A stretch of DNA of 52,882 nucleotides from Candidatus Poribacteria bacterium. Lineage in GTDB: Bacteria > Poribacteria > WGA-4E > JAJDTR01. A program made the position numbers and the translations under genes. Below the pieces are notes generated by a model. That model worked only from the letters and a program-made list of their open reading frames with translations, was not told the DNA's origin and ran no database searches. Of the stretch, positions 16,739 to 24,820 are shown piece by piece. The stretch lies in contig JAJDTR010000023.1 in assembly GCA_022827055.1 (NCBI GenBank), positions 1 through 52,882 on the forward strand, given 5' to 3'. The first letter of the stretch is position 1; each line of letters begins with the position of its first letter.

Positions 16739-17503
16739 TTAAGGTACGACGTCAATGCGGCCCGACCTGATGATGATGCGCAAGGCTTCGCGTTTGCTGA
16801 GCGCGCTCAACCGGTGGGCATTCTCCGTGACATAGGCGATGACCTCGTCCGGATCGGTCTTGGCGTACTCGCGCAACGCCCAGCCAATGGCTTTGCGCAG
16901 GAAAAACTCGGAATGATCAATGGACGGCTCGATACAGGCACGAAGCAAATCAACGTCCGTGGCATCCTTGAATTTCAGTTGACAGATGATAGAGGTGCGG
17001 CGTTTCCAAATGTCGGATGAGTGCGCCCACTCAAGCATCAACTCTTTCGTCTCTCCCGGATAGCGGGTCAACAGTCCACCCACAAGCCGGGGCGCGATTG
17101 CGTCCACATAGTCCCACCACGCGCCGTCGACGATCATCTCCTCGTAGCAGGGCAGCGCCTCAAGCGTCCGGAAGTCGTCGTAGGCGGAATGTTCGCCGAG
17201 CCTGATGGCGGCGTAGCGCTCCTCCCGGTAGTCGGCATTCCGCCAGATGGCAAGAATGGTATCCAGCCAGCGTTTCTGCGCCTTGAGAGAGTGGGCAGCG
17301 AAGACTTTGCGGCAGACCGCTTTCAGCGCCGGCGTTTGCACGCCGAGATAGGGCATCTCCGACTTCATGTATGCTTGCATCCCCGGCGCTTTTTCGGGGT
17401 TGGCGTTCTCGCGCAGCGCCTCCCTCAGCGCGCGGCAAAGTTCGGTTGACGGATGGAGTCGAGGCCTGCCTTTTCGGGTAGATTCAGGGTTTTCAGAATT
17501 CAT
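16739..17503 (-). CDS. DNA alkylation repair protein, AlkD-like
   Basis: A 254-residue all-helical HEAT-like-repeat protein of the AlkD/AlkC (PF08713) family, DNA glycosylases that excise N3- and N7-alkylated purines without base flipping. Family marks include MQAYMKSEMPYLGVQTPALK (43-62) near the start, ERYAAIRLGEH (97-107), VDGAWWDYVDAIAPRLVGGL (125-144) with the conserved Trp-Asp, WKRRTSIICQL (167-177) and FFLRKAIGWALREYAKTDP (199-217). All are in order and length is typical. It stands alone and is probably expressed on its own. Confidence 0.9.
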   Translation of the reverse strand: MNSENPESTRKGRPRLHPSTELCRALREALRENANPEKAPGMQAYMKSEMPYLGVQTPALKAVCRKVFAAHSLKAQKRWLDTILAIWRNADYREERYAAIRLGEHSAYDDFRTLEALPCYEEMIVDGAWWDYVDAIAPRLVGGLLTRYPGETKELMLEWAHSSDIWKRRTSIICQLKFKDATDVDLLRACIEPSIDHSEFFLRKAIGWALREYAKTDPDEVIAYVTENAHRLSALSKREALRIIIRSGRIDVVP

Positions 17504-17913
17504 CGACTTCTTCCATTTCGCGTGGATAATGCGGCGTAGGATGATTTCAATTATAGCAACTGTTTAGTTCAGCCAAAACGAGTGGCAATATTAGTTTAGC
17601 AGTGTATCGCACCTGACTATCGGTAACGGGGCATTCTTGGATTATATGTGGGAGAGGATCAAGGGAGCGAAAAGCGACCGCGATAGAGATCCCCCTGCCC
17701 CGGTGCAGAAGCGATTCCCTACCGAAAGTGGATTTTCATTGCATAGTTGTTTAGGGAGTTGATTTATCGTGAACGCGGAATATCGGGGCAAGATGCCCCG
17801 CCTACGAAGAAAGTGGATGATATGATCTAGACATCATATGCACTATTATCCAAGCGAAATGGTTTTATTTTCGTCCGCGGAAAGTATGGCGGAGCCCGGC
17901 GCAATGTATGTTT
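17504..17913. other. Gene-free region with repeat fragments
   Basis: No gene is supported. A solo CAACTGTTTAGTTCAGCC segment (about 17557-17575) resembles one end of the MITEs at 22134 and 22483, and AGTTGTTTAGGG occurs near 17745. A CGGGGCAAGATGCCCCG palindrome followed by CCTAC lies at 17784-17805. Confidence 0.5.
17784..17805. repeat. CGGGGCA...TGCCCCG-CCTAC palindrome
   Basis: CGGGGCA (17784-17790) and TGCCCCG (17794-17800) form a perfect stem with a 3-base loop, followed by CCTAC. Sister copies lie at 15245, 13118 and 48477. Confidence 0.6.
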
Positions 17914-18348
17914 CTAACCGCCGAAATCTGCCCAAGGGTCATAAGAACCAAAGTTCCACAAATGGCGCTCAATATCGCGGCAGATATAGAGTCGCCCGCC
18001 GTAATCTTGGTCGGCAGGCTGCATTACGATCTCGGCTCCGGCAGCGCTCGCTCGCTCGTAGTGGGCGTCCACATCATCGACGATCACATAGGGCGATTGT
18101 GTTACCGCACCGGCATTTGCCGGTTGAATGAGCAAGTCGTCGTATTCCCCGTCGCGGGCGGAACCCAGCATAATCATACTGTTTCGAAAGGTGAGTTGGG
18201 CGTGGGCAATCTGGTCGTCCTCACCCGGTACGACCAAGTGCTTCTCGAAGCCGAACGCCGCGCACAGCCATTCGATCGCGGCTGGAGCATCAACGTAGCG
18301 CAGAGCCGGAATGATTGCTGCCCCTTGAAGGCGTGATTCATTCGTCAT
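17914..18348 (-). CDS. VOC-fold protein, PhnB-like
   Basis: A 144-residue VOC protein of the PhnB-like group: IIPALRYVDAPAAIEWLCAA then FGFEKHLVVPG at the start, HAQLTFRNSMIMLGSA in the first half, and SPYVIVDDVDAHYERASAAG with a closing RLYICRDIERHLWNFG in the second. The usual final D-P-x-G-H motif is changed to D-I-E-R-H. No function can be given beyond the fold. It precedes a YciI-type gene by about 35 bases on the other side of a common reading direction (18735 to 17914), and the pair may be co-transcribed, a frequent pairing in such clusters. Confidence 0.86.
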   Translation of the reverse strand: MTNESRLQGAAIIPALRYVDAPAAIEWLCAAFGFEKHLVVPGEDDQIAHAQLTFRNSMIMLGSARDGEYDDLLIQPANAGAVTQSPYVIVDDVDAHYERASAAGAEIVMQPADQDYGGRLYICRDIERHLWNFGSYDPWADFGG

Positions 18349-18384
18349 CGTTATTTTCCGTTCCTTCTTCTCCAGAGTGAATTC

Positions 18385-18735
18385 CTACGCGTAGTCCTCC
18401 GGCTCAAAGACCGGGCGTAACTCAACCGTTCCTTCCTGGAAGGGAGAACGCTTGATCCACTCGATGGCTTCATCAAGCGACTCTACCTGCCAGAGCCAGT
18501 AGCCGGAAACTAGCTCCTTTGTTTCTGTGAACGGCCCTTCAATGACAACTCGTTTCCCACCGGTGCAATCCACGCGGACGCCCTTTGATGTGGGTTTCAA
18601 GCCATCACCGTCCAGCATGACACCTGCCTGGACTATTTCCTGATTGAACTTCCCCATGGCGGCCATGAGTTCCTTCGAGGGCATGGCGCCTGCCTCATAC
18701 CGTTTATTTGCCTTGATGAGTACCATTACTCTCAT
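18385..18735 (-). CDS. YciI-family (DGPF) protein
   Basis: A 116-residue ferredoxin-like alpha/beta protein of the YciI/DGPF family. It starts MRVMVLIKANKRYEAGAMPS and shows GVMLDGDGLKPTSKGVRV, then IEGPFTETKELVSGYWLWQV, the family's strongest motif, and DEAIEWIKRSPF. YciI relatives often lie beside ECF sigma factors and VOC or AHSA1 genes; no sigma factor is present here. Activity is unknown, although some YciI relatives are enzymes with a His-Asp pair that is not obvious here. The start is preceded by GGAGGGATAACGG. Confidence 0.9.
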   Translation of the reverse strand: MRVMVLIKANKRYEAGAMPSKELMAAMGKFNQEIVQAGVMLDGDGLKPTSKGVRVDCTGGKRVVIEGPFTETKELVSGYWLWQVESLDEAIEWIKRSPFQEGTVELRPVFEPEDYA

Positions 18736-18790
18736 CCGTTATCCCTCCGTACGTCAATTACGTTTCCAACGCGAAGAAGACATCGCTGCG

Positions 18791-19261
18791 TTACTCTCCG
18801 TTGAAAGCAGACTCGAGGGCAGCGATGTCTATCTTGTCCATCTTCATCATGGCGTTGTGCGTCCTTTGTGCCGCTGCTTTATCGTCGGAGCTTAGAAGTC
18901 GAGGTAATGCCTCCGGTACAATCTGCCACGAGAGACCGTACTTATCGGTCAGCCATGCGCACTGGCCAGGACTTCCGCCATCGGCGATTAACGCCGCCCA
19001 TAGCTGGTCGGTTTCTTCCTGATCCCTTGTCAACACGGAGATAGACACGGCGGGGTTGAATTTGAAGTGAGGACCTCCGTTTAACACCATGTACGGCGCA
19101 CCCGCAAGCGTAAACTCGACTACAAGCGCAGGGCTATCCGGATCAGGTCGGTAAACCTTTTCAATGCGGCTATCCGGCAAAAGAGAGACGTAGAATCGCG
19201 CCGCTTCTTCGCCTTGGTTGTCAAACCAGAGGCACGTGCGGAGCTTCGATTTTTCGTTCAA
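18791..19261 (-). CDS. VOC-fold protein, PhnB/3-demethylubiquinone-like
   Basis: A 156-residue VOC protein of the '3-demethylubiquinone-9 3-methyltransferase' (PF06983) group, a historical family name that does not imply methyltransfer. Landmarks: LRTCLWFDNQGEEAARFYVS then LLPDSRIEKV, the FTLAGAPYMVLNGGPHFKFN motif typical of the family, and SPGQCAWLTDKYGLSWQIVP near the end. Complete length. It is the third gene of a run of four small VOC/YciI genes in one direction. Confidence 0.9.
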   Translation of the reverse strand: MNEKSKLRTCLWFDNQGEEAARFYVSLLPDSRIEKVYRPDPDSPALVVEFTLAGAPYMVLNGGPHFKFNPAVSISVLTRDQEETDQLWAALIADGGSPGQCAWLTDKYGLSWQIVPEALPRLLSSDDKAAAQRTHNAMMKMDKIDIAALESAFNGE

Positions 19262-19304
19262 TTGGATTGTGGTTTACCTCATGCCAAGTCAGAAGTGCTC
19301 TGAC

Positions 19305-19727
19305 TTATTCGCCCTCACTTGCGGCGAGCACCTGCCAGTTGATGCCGAATTTGTCTATACAGGCGCCGAAGTAGTCGCCCCAGAACGCATCATCCATCGA
19401 CCATTTTACCGAACCGCCGTCCGACAGTTTGGCGAAGATTTCGTCCGCATGTTCTCTGCTGTCTGCCCGGAAAGAGATCGAGAAGTTGTCTCCAACCACG
19501 GGCGGCGGACCGAACGCTGAACAACCGTCGCTGCCCATCAGAACGCTTGACCCGATAGGAAGCGATACGTGCATGATACGGTCAAGCTCTGCCTCCGGGA
19601 TGGTCATGCCTTCCGGACCGTCACGGTATGTCATAAGAGCTAGAAACTCGCCGCCGAAGATGGAACGGTAGAATTCAAACGCTTCACGGCAGTTATCGTC
19701 AAAGGTTAAATAGGTGTTGAGTGACAT
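19305..19727 (-). CDS. VOC-fold protein, PhnB-like, paralogue A
   Basis: A 140-residue PhnB-like VOC protein: MSLNTYLTFDDNCREAFEFY, RIMHVSLPIGSSVLMGSDG, DNFSISFRADSREHADEIF, WGDYFGACIDKFGINWQV. It is a close paralogue of the protein at 23380-23802, with nearly identical blocks throughout, indicating duplication within this region. Function is unknown beyond the fold. GGAGGAATTA lies just before the ATG. Confidence 0.9.
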   Translation of the reverse strand: MSLNTYLTFDDNCREAFEFYRSIFGGEFLALMTYRDGPEGMTIPEAELDRIMHVSLPIGSSVLMGSDGCSAFGPPPVVGDNFSISFRADSREHADEIFAKLSDGGSVKWSMDDAFWGDYFGACIDKFGINWQVLAASEGE

Positions 19728-19748
19728 TAATTCCTCCTGAAAAAAGTG

Positions 19749-19887
19749 CTATAGTCAATTCCATTCATATTTACACATTTTTCGGTAGGTACGGTTAGAA
19801 ACCGAACCTACGAGACTGGATAAATACCGGTTCGGTTAGGAAACCGAACCTACCGCAATGTATAAATAATAATTGGTTTTACTATAG
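19749..19887. mobile_element. MITE-like 139-bp inverted-repeat element
   Basis: CTATAGT (19749-19755) is mirrored by ACTATAG (19881-19887), and imperfect complementarity continues about 30 bases inward (…TATTTACACATT against …TATTTATACATT). Inside are two head-to-head copies of a GTAGGTTCGGTTTC-type palindrome (19791-19807, 19830-19855). There is no coding capacity. A half copy of the left end occurs at about 13056. Confidence 0.55.
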
Positions 19888-19990
19888 AATTTGTAGATTC
19901 AGGTGAGTATACCATACCATCGGTGCGAGGGTCAACGTGGGCGCGGCGCAACGAGTCAACGATGGGTTTAGAGTAAGGCAGGATGACACG

Positions 19991-20971
19991 CTATCCGACC
20001 CGTCGGTTCAATATCTCGACGGCGTCGGATGCACCGTGAAATTCCGCCCATACTTTGGGCGTGCCGTCATGGGCGCCGTCAACGATGGTCGGATCGGCGC
20101 CTCTGTCGAGCAGCAACTTCAAACATCCCAAGCAGTTATATTGCGCCGCGAGGTGCATGGCAACGGCATCGACGCCGTGGTTTTCGCCGCCAAAATCGTG
20201 CCGCAGATCCGGATCCGCGCCGTGGTCGAGCAACCAAGCCGCCGCATCGACTTTGTCGCTGTAGCATGCCCACAGGAGCGGCGTGCCGCGGAAGGGATTT
20301 GCGTTGACGTCCGCGCCGAGAGCCACGAGCGCCGCCATAGAATCGCACTGGCTGTTCCGCGCCGCCCAAGAAAGCGCTTCGTTAAGCACCTCTTGCCGGC
20401 TGCGTGCCCGATCCCAGACGGGGAAAAACTCGGGGGCGTAGAAATCGAGGCCGCGGTATGCATCCGCCGTTAGCTCGCCGCCGTGGACGAATCGGTTGAG
20501 GTCGTTCCCGAGGGCGGCAGCAGCACGCAGATTGTCGGGATAGACGGGCACCAGCACCTCGCCCATATAGGCTTTGGCGTAAAACAGCGCGTACGACAGT
20601 GGGGACGCGCCTTCTTTGCCGTATGCCTCCGACTCGACGGAAGCGCCGGCTGCGACGAGCCGCCGCGCCAAGTCGGTGTGACCCGCCATGCCGGCAGTGT
20701 GCAGCGGCGACCAGTTGTCGCGGTCGGCGGCAGACGGGTCAGCGCCCGCTTTCAAGATTAGGTCAACGGCGGCATGTTGTTCCGGTGTACCCGGTTGAAA
20801 GGGTATGGCGATGTCTCCGGTCGCGGCACAACACGCGAGATTGAGCAGCGTGCGTCCTTCGGAATCCCTCGCCGCGAGAACCGCCGGTGAGGAGGAGAGC
20901 AGGTCTTTTAGCGCTTCGAGGTCGCCCTCGCGCGCAGCGCAGGCGGCTTGTGTCAAGAGGTCTTGTGCCAT
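19991..20971 (-). CDS. Ankyrin-repeat protein
   Basis: A 326-residue protein of about eight ankyrin repeats, for example GDLEALKDLLSSSPAVLAAR (15-34), EGRTLLNLACCAATGD, AAVDLILKAGADPSAADRDN, WSPLHTAGMAGHTDLARRLV, DSMAALVALGADVNANPFRG and YNCLGCLKLLLDRGADPTIV. No signal peptide is evident. Closest visible features elsewhere in the window are those of the ankyrin protein at 6387-7505, with no clear one-to-one alignment. Partner proteins are unknown. It is preceded by the DUF899 gene on the same strand (34-base gap), which may be co-transcribed. Confidence 0.92.
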   Translation of the reverse strand: MAQDLLTQAACAAREGDLEALKDLLSSSPAVLAARDSEGRTLLNLACCAATGDIAIPFQPGTPEQHAAVDLILKAGADPSAADRDNWSPLHTAGMAGHTDLARRLVAAGASVESEAYGKEGASPLSYALFYAKAYMGEVLVPVYPDNLRAAAALGNDLNRFVHGGELTADAYRGLDFYAPEFFPVWDRARSRQEVLNEALSWAARNSQCDSMAALVALGADVNANPFRGTPLLWACYSDKVDAAAWLLDHGADPDLRHDFGGENHGVDAVAMHLAAQYNCLGCLKLLLDRGADPTIVDGAHDGTPKVWAEFHGASDAVEILNRRVG

Positions 20972-21004
20972 TTCGGTAGGCTCCGCAGCGAATTGTTCCC
21001 GCGC

Positions 21005-21607
21005 TCAGTCGAGCACGTTCGAACCACCATCGTCCAATTCGGCGGGGCGTTGCCAATAGGTGTACTGCGGCGTCCAGTCCTCGTCGCTGATTCCAGCCAG
21101 ACCGAGAAGACTCCACATCGCGCAATAAAGGTCGCCGGGACCGAAGGCGCACTCATTCTTGCGCAGGATGGTATCGCCGTCCCGTTCGTAGACCACGGCG
21201 CCCGGGAAATTATCTTCTCCGTTACACACCGACTGCTCGCGCATGTAGGCTCCGCCGCCGTGCGACGCCAGGCGAAACCGCCATCCGCGGGCGTTGGCAA
21301 ATCGGCGCTGAACTTCGGGCGGATCCTTCGAGAGCAGCACGACGGACAGGGCGGATTCCAAATGAGGCAGCAAGCCGTTGAAGCCATCCGCCCACAACGT
21401 GCAATAGCGGCACCCCTGTCCCATGTTGTGGATCGCCAGCAGCTTGTCCTTTCCGCCGAACAGATCGAGAAGCGTCACCTCGCCGGTCAGCGTCTCAAAG
21501 GTGTAATTGGGCACTGGCGTCCCCGGGCTGGTTTTGCGCAGAGCGTTGAGCTCCGCTATCAACTCCCCGATATTTTGTTCGAGTTCGGTAATTCTCTCGG
21601 TTGACAT
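21005..21607 (-). CDS. DUF899-family thioredoxin-like protein
   Basis: A 200-residue protein with a thioredoxin/AhpC-like core: VPNYTFETLTGEVTLLDLFG (32-51), then GQGCRYCTLWADGFNGLLPH carrying a C66-x2-C69 pair in the position of the redox motif, followed by VVLLSKDPPEVQRRFANARG and WRFRLASHGGGAYMRE. The closing YCAMWSLLGLAGISDEDWTP stretch is typical of DUF899. Members are presumed redox or carrier proteins; none I know is fully characterised. The Cys pair is intact, so disulfide chemistry is plausible. GGAGG lies 7 bases upstream of the ATG. Confidence 0.88.
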   Translation of the reverse strand: MSTERITELEQNIGELIAELNALRKTSPGTPVPNYTFETLTGEVTLLDLFGGKDKLLAIHNMGQGCRYCTLWADGFNGLLPHLESALSVVLLSKDPPEVQRRFANARGWRFRLASHGGGAYMREQSVCNGEDNFPGAVVYERDGDTILRKNECAFGPGDLYCAMWSLLGLAGISDEDWTPQYTYWQRPAELDDGGSNVLD

Positions 21608-22133
21608 TTTTACCTCCTGATTTTTCTAACATGACAGCGCATCAATGGAGTGAATTTCGGAGAAGAGCTATCGCGCGAAGGTTTCTATCGGGATCTACTA
21701 TCGCCTTGGAATCTCTATGGCATTTCTATCGCACTCCTTATTCACTCGCTTGATCACTCGCTTAATTATATGCTCAAAAGCCGTCAATGGGATTGACGGA
21801 GCGCGCGACGGCAAGCAGACCCCGGGTCTCGTTTACAGTGACGCTGTCGAAACTAGAGCGGATTTTTCCAACTAGTTCTGAAATTGCGCTTGAAGCCTTA
21901 CCGGACGCGGCTTGAAGCCTCGTGCGACACACTTCGCTAAAGTCCGCTAAAGTCCGCGCACATATTTCACTCCATTTTTTGAGGAACACTTGGATAGCGG
22001 GTTAGATAGTAATGATGCGTCTATAAATTTGCTGTTCTCAATATGTTTCCACATCCGGTCATTTCTTGTCTCAATGAACGCTTGGATCCTCGTTTTTCGG
22101 AGCGTCGATTTAAGCGGCTTGTTAGCATTTTCC
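21608..22133. other. Gene-free region with degenerate repeat
   Basis: No gene is firmly supported. Positions 21666-21765 carry the TCTATCGC / CACTCGCTTGA repeat also found at 292-421. A possible 71-codon minus-strand frame (21774-21989) is discussed among rejected items. Confidence 0.45.
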
Positions 22134-22286
22134 GTAATTGTTTAGTTCAGTCCAGAACTTACGCGCCAACAGGAAATCGCGACCTGGAGATCGCTCCTAC
22201 ATTACGCTCATGGTGTAGGAACAGGGATTAAACTGCAGTACGACGTACCAACATTCCCAAAACAGAATGATAGACTGAACAGTTAC
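22134..22286. mobile_element. IS66-type MITE, 153 bp
   Basis: The left end GTAATTGTTTAGTTCAGTC and the right end, read inverted, GTAACTGTTCAGTCTATC form imperfect terminal repeats beginning GTAA, the IS66 family terminus. They are flanked by CATTTTCC (22126-22133) and CATTTTCT (22287-22294), a 7/8 match to the 8-bp duplications IS66 elements make. No transposase is inside. The interior carries a GATCGCTCCTAC repeat. Confidence 0.72.
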
Positions 22287-22482
22287 CATTTTCTGAAATG
22301 GAGAATTCCTTTGCCGGAGCGGGTTCTCAGGAATCGTAATGCTAACAAGATGCTAACAGAAAAAAAGTTCTGCCGCCATGACAGCGGGCCTTTTACAATA
22401 TACCACACGCATATTAAGTTGTCAATCTAACATTCAAAGAGATATTTTGGAAAGATGTCTAGTACTTGTTTAAACTTCATTC

Positions 22483-22654
22483 GTAATTGTTTAGTCTATT
22501 GGTCTGGATTTGCCAATCCAGACGGAGCGGGGGACAGGGAACGCGCCGAATAGGGAAGTACAATGCTAATTCCAGCTAATCGGGGGCTACATGCCCAGAC
22601 CGGACGTGCGACGAACTGTAATACCACGAACCAAACGATGCACTAAACAGTTCC
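22483..22654. mobile_element. IS66-type MITE, 172 bp
   Basis: The left end GTAATTGTTTAGTCTATTGG and the inverted right end GGAACTGTTTAGTGCATCG match closely. The element is flanked by exact 8-bp direct repeats CTTCATTC (22475-22482 and 22655-22662). The interior contains a TCTGGATT-TGCC-AATCCAGA palindrome (22503-22522). It is related to 22134-22286 by its ends only. Confidence 0.77.
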
Positions 22655-22739
22655 CTTCATTCAATTATTTACCGTCAACAAGTATGCGTAAATGTAAATG
22701 ATTGTAGGTACCAGTGCGTGGAGAACGTTTCGGGGATTC

Positions 22740-23330
22740 TCAAACTATTGGCATCCGCACGATTGTCTTAAGCTTCTCCGGCGCAGTGCGGCGCGGATCG
22801 CTGAGATAAATCTCATGCCCCGGAGGGCCAAGTGTGACATTTTCTGACAGCGCACTACTCTGAAGCTGGTCGTAGATAGCTCCGACTTGGTCGTAAGGAC
22901 CGATGTGGAGAAGCTGGAGACTTTCGCCTTCCTCCCATCTTACTAATTGGACATCGGAGGTGTCAGTTCCCTTCCTCTCCAGGATTGTTTCCTGCGCCTC
23001 TTGCACGTGCTCGGTTTTCACGCTCTCCGGCACACGAATCATCGTCCGCCAGCGCCACTGAGACATGTCGGGAACTTCGACCGGATTATCGTGCCAGAGC
23101 GCCTCCAAAGGAGGGACGACAAAGTCGATTGTCCCTGCCTTTTTCAGAGAGAATTTCAGCGTGTAGGCGACGGGGTAGAGGTTCTGAATCGCCTTTTCAA
23201 ACGCTTCACCGCCGGGAGTGCCCTGCCCATCCACAGCCAGGAAGGTTCCCTCACCCGGCTTGACGCGCGCTACCTTGCTGGTGGCGCGGTACAGCTCCTT
23301 CATCATCTTTTTGAAGTCAATTTTATCCAT
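22740..23330 (-). CDS. GyrI-like small-molecule-binding protein
   Basis: A 196-residue stand-alone GyrI-like domain protein. It begins MDKIDFKKMMKELYRATSKV; the ligand-fold stretches are FLAVDGQGTPGGEAFEKAIQ (30-49), PVAYTLKFSLKKAG (53-66), and EGESLQLLHIGPYDQVGAIY (133-152). It ends GHEIYLSDPRRTAPEKLKTI, matching the family's common ending. Related proteins bind drugs or hydrolyse small electrophiles; here no DNA-binding domain is attached, so it is not a regulator of the BmrR kind. It neighbours a PhnB-like VOC gene on the same strand, 50 bases away. Confidence 0.9.
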   Translation of the reverse strand: MDKIDFKKMMKELYRATSKVARVKPGEGTFLAVDGQGTPGGEAFEKAIQNLYPVAYTLKFSLKKAGTIDFVVPPLEALWHDNPVEVPDMSQWRWRTMIRVPESVKTEHVQEAQETILERKGTDTSDVQLVRWEEGESLQLLHIGPYDQVGAIYDQLQSSALSENVTLGPPGHEIYLSDPRRTAPEKLKTIVRMPIV

Positions 23331-23379
23331 GAAACACTTCCTTTAAACTTACAATCGAGCAAATCAACGGCGCGCCCGT

Positions 23380-23802
23380 TCAGTCTTGTGACAGCCCGGT
23401 GGTGACATGCCAGTTGATGCCGAATTTGTCGATGAATGCGCCAAAATATGCACCCCAGAACATATCGTCCATCGGGCAGGTTACCTCGCCGCCGTCTGAC
23501 AGTTTGGCGAAAATCTCGTCTGCATGCTTTCTGCTCTCCGCCTCGAAGGTTATCGAGAAGTTGTTCCCCGCGACAAGAGGCGGACTGAACGATGAGCTAC
23601 TATCGTTGCCCATCAGAACGCTGGATCCGATCGGAAGGGAAACATGCATGATACGGTCAAGCTCCGCATCCGGGACCTCCAAGCCTTCGGGGCCATCGCG
23701 GAACGTCGAGATAAATGTAAACTCGCCGCCGAAGACGGAGCGGTAAAATTCGAACACTTCGCGGCAGTTGTCTTCAAAAGTTAGGTAGGTGCTGAGTGAC
23801 AT
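23380..23802 (-). CDS. VOC-fold protein, PhnB-like, paralogue B
   Basis: A 140-residue PhnB-like VOC protein: MSLSTYLTFEDNCREVFEFY, RIMHVSLPIGSSVLMGNDS, NNFSITFEAESRKHADEIF, WGAYFGAFIDKFGINWHV. It is colinear and very similar to the protein at 19305-19727. Differences concentrate in the loops around 28-34 and 65-75 and at the C-terminus, as expected for paralogues that have begun to diverge. No substrate can be assigned. Confidence 0.9.
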   Translation of the reverse strand: MSLSTYLTFEDNCREVFEFYRSVFGGEFTFISTFRDGPEGLEVPDAELDRIMHVSLPIGSSVLMGNDSSSSFSPPLVAGNNFSITFEAESRKHADEIFAKLSDGGEVTCPMDDMFWGAYFGAFIDKFGINWHVTTGLSQD

Positions 23803-24057
23803 AGAATTTCTCCTAATTAAGGGGAATGTTTTTGTGAATGTGTATGATACCCAATGGCAGGAGCGTGATGCAAGGCGGTTTGCTCACAGCGGGAATTGGC
23901 GGGCGTGGCACTGCAATGCCGATGAAGGGTTCTTAAGTGCTACCGCCGTTGTTGCGGTCGAATTGAGTCACCCCGAGGAAAGCTCATGTTTCGGAAGTGA
24001 AGAGGTACAGGTAAGGTTTCAAGACTTCAACAATTGGAAACTCGCACATCGGAGGGA

Positions 24058-24451
24058 TCATTGTAACTCCTCCGCCCAACGAATGACAATCTCTGCAATC
24101 TCCACTGCATCTACATACTCACGTTCGTCAACTGGACCTTCCACACCAGGGTAGCGTGTGTCAACTGCATATGGAGTGAGCCTTGCAGCACGGCGAACCG
24201 CATTCGGAGCGGAGATGCCATGTTCTTCAAGTAATGAGAGTAGGAGAGCAAGGTTGTGTACATAAGGAAAATCAATATTACGAGAGATTAAAACTGTCTT
24301 GATAGCTTTTTCCGCTGCCTGTTGGGCTTCGAAAGCACAAGTCTTCAAGGTAGACATCGGAAACGCGGTTTTTCGCCATCGCGAGGCAGCTTCTGGCACG
24401 GTTTAACCACTCTCGCGGATCGTCGGGTGGAAATCGTTCAGGTAGCCTCAT
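24058..24451 (-). pseudogene. Frameshifted HEPN-domain protein
   Basis: Starting at the ATG at 24451, the frame reads MRLPERFPPDDPREWLNRAR and continues SCLAMAKNRVSDVYLEDLCF, the usual HEPN beginning. It then loses frame at TGCTTTCGAAG near 24338. Removing one T gives ...YLEDLCFEAQQAAEKAIK, and the downstream frame follows correctly through FPYVHNLALLLSLLEEHGIS and YPGVEGPVDEREYVDAVEIA to 24058. The intact protein would be about 130 residues. The gene overlaps the nucleotidyltransferase by 14 bases, the typical MNT/HEPN pair, a class in which HEPN is an RNase toxin or accessory subunit. As sequenced it would not be functional. Confidence 0.8.
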
Positions 24452-24764
24452 ATACGACCTTACCATCCTGTAAGGCAGGCTTGATGACCAAAGCGTGGCT
24501 GTCTTTGTATCGCTCAAGATCCGCCGGCGAAACCAAAATCGCATCAACGGCAACGCGCACGCCGTATAGGTTCTCGTAAATCCGCGCCCTGAGATTCTTC
24601 GCGTCGCCCCCTTCTTTGACGATGAGCAGATCGACATCACTGTTCCGTGTCATCGTGCCTTGAGCAGCGGACCCAAAGAGTATGATTCGCTCCGGTTGGG
24701 CAACCTCGACTACGCGCCGGATGATTTCGTCCAACGTGTCCTGGTCGAGTCCTCCTGTCGTCAT
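24438..24764 (-). CDS. MNT-type nucleotidyltransferase domain protein
   Basis: A 108-residue minimal nucleotidyltransferase. The signature GS at 31-32 followed by D43-V44-D45 (GS-x10-DxD) and the downstream VRVAVDAILVSPADLERYKD with a third acidic position (Asp74) are all present. In MntA/HepT-like modules such a protein modifies the HEPN partner and neutralises it, and the HEPN gene overlaps it here. Length and motif are normal. Whether the module still works depends on the HEPN frameshift being real. Confidence 0.9.
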   Translation of the reverse strand: MTTGGLDQDTLDEIIRRVVEVAQPERIILFGSAAQGTMTRNSDVDLLIVKEGGDAKNLRARIYENLYGVRVAVDAILVSPADLERYKDSHALVIKPALQDGKVVYEAT

Positions 24765-24820
24765 AAGCCAACCTTATCTAGCTCAAGATACGGGTACGGC
24801 ATCTTCGATCGACTCTGAGG

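Noticed and set aside
21774..21989. 71-codon minus-strand frame in the long gene-free region
   Set aside because: It begins with GTG, has only a weak ribosome site, and no recognised family. It contains a short repeated segment (AAAGTCCGC) and borders degenerate repeats. It could be real but is not supported.
23789..24154. 121-codon plus-strand frame between the VOC and HEPN genes
   Set aside because: Its second half is antisense to the HEPN coding region and the first half has no recognisable features.
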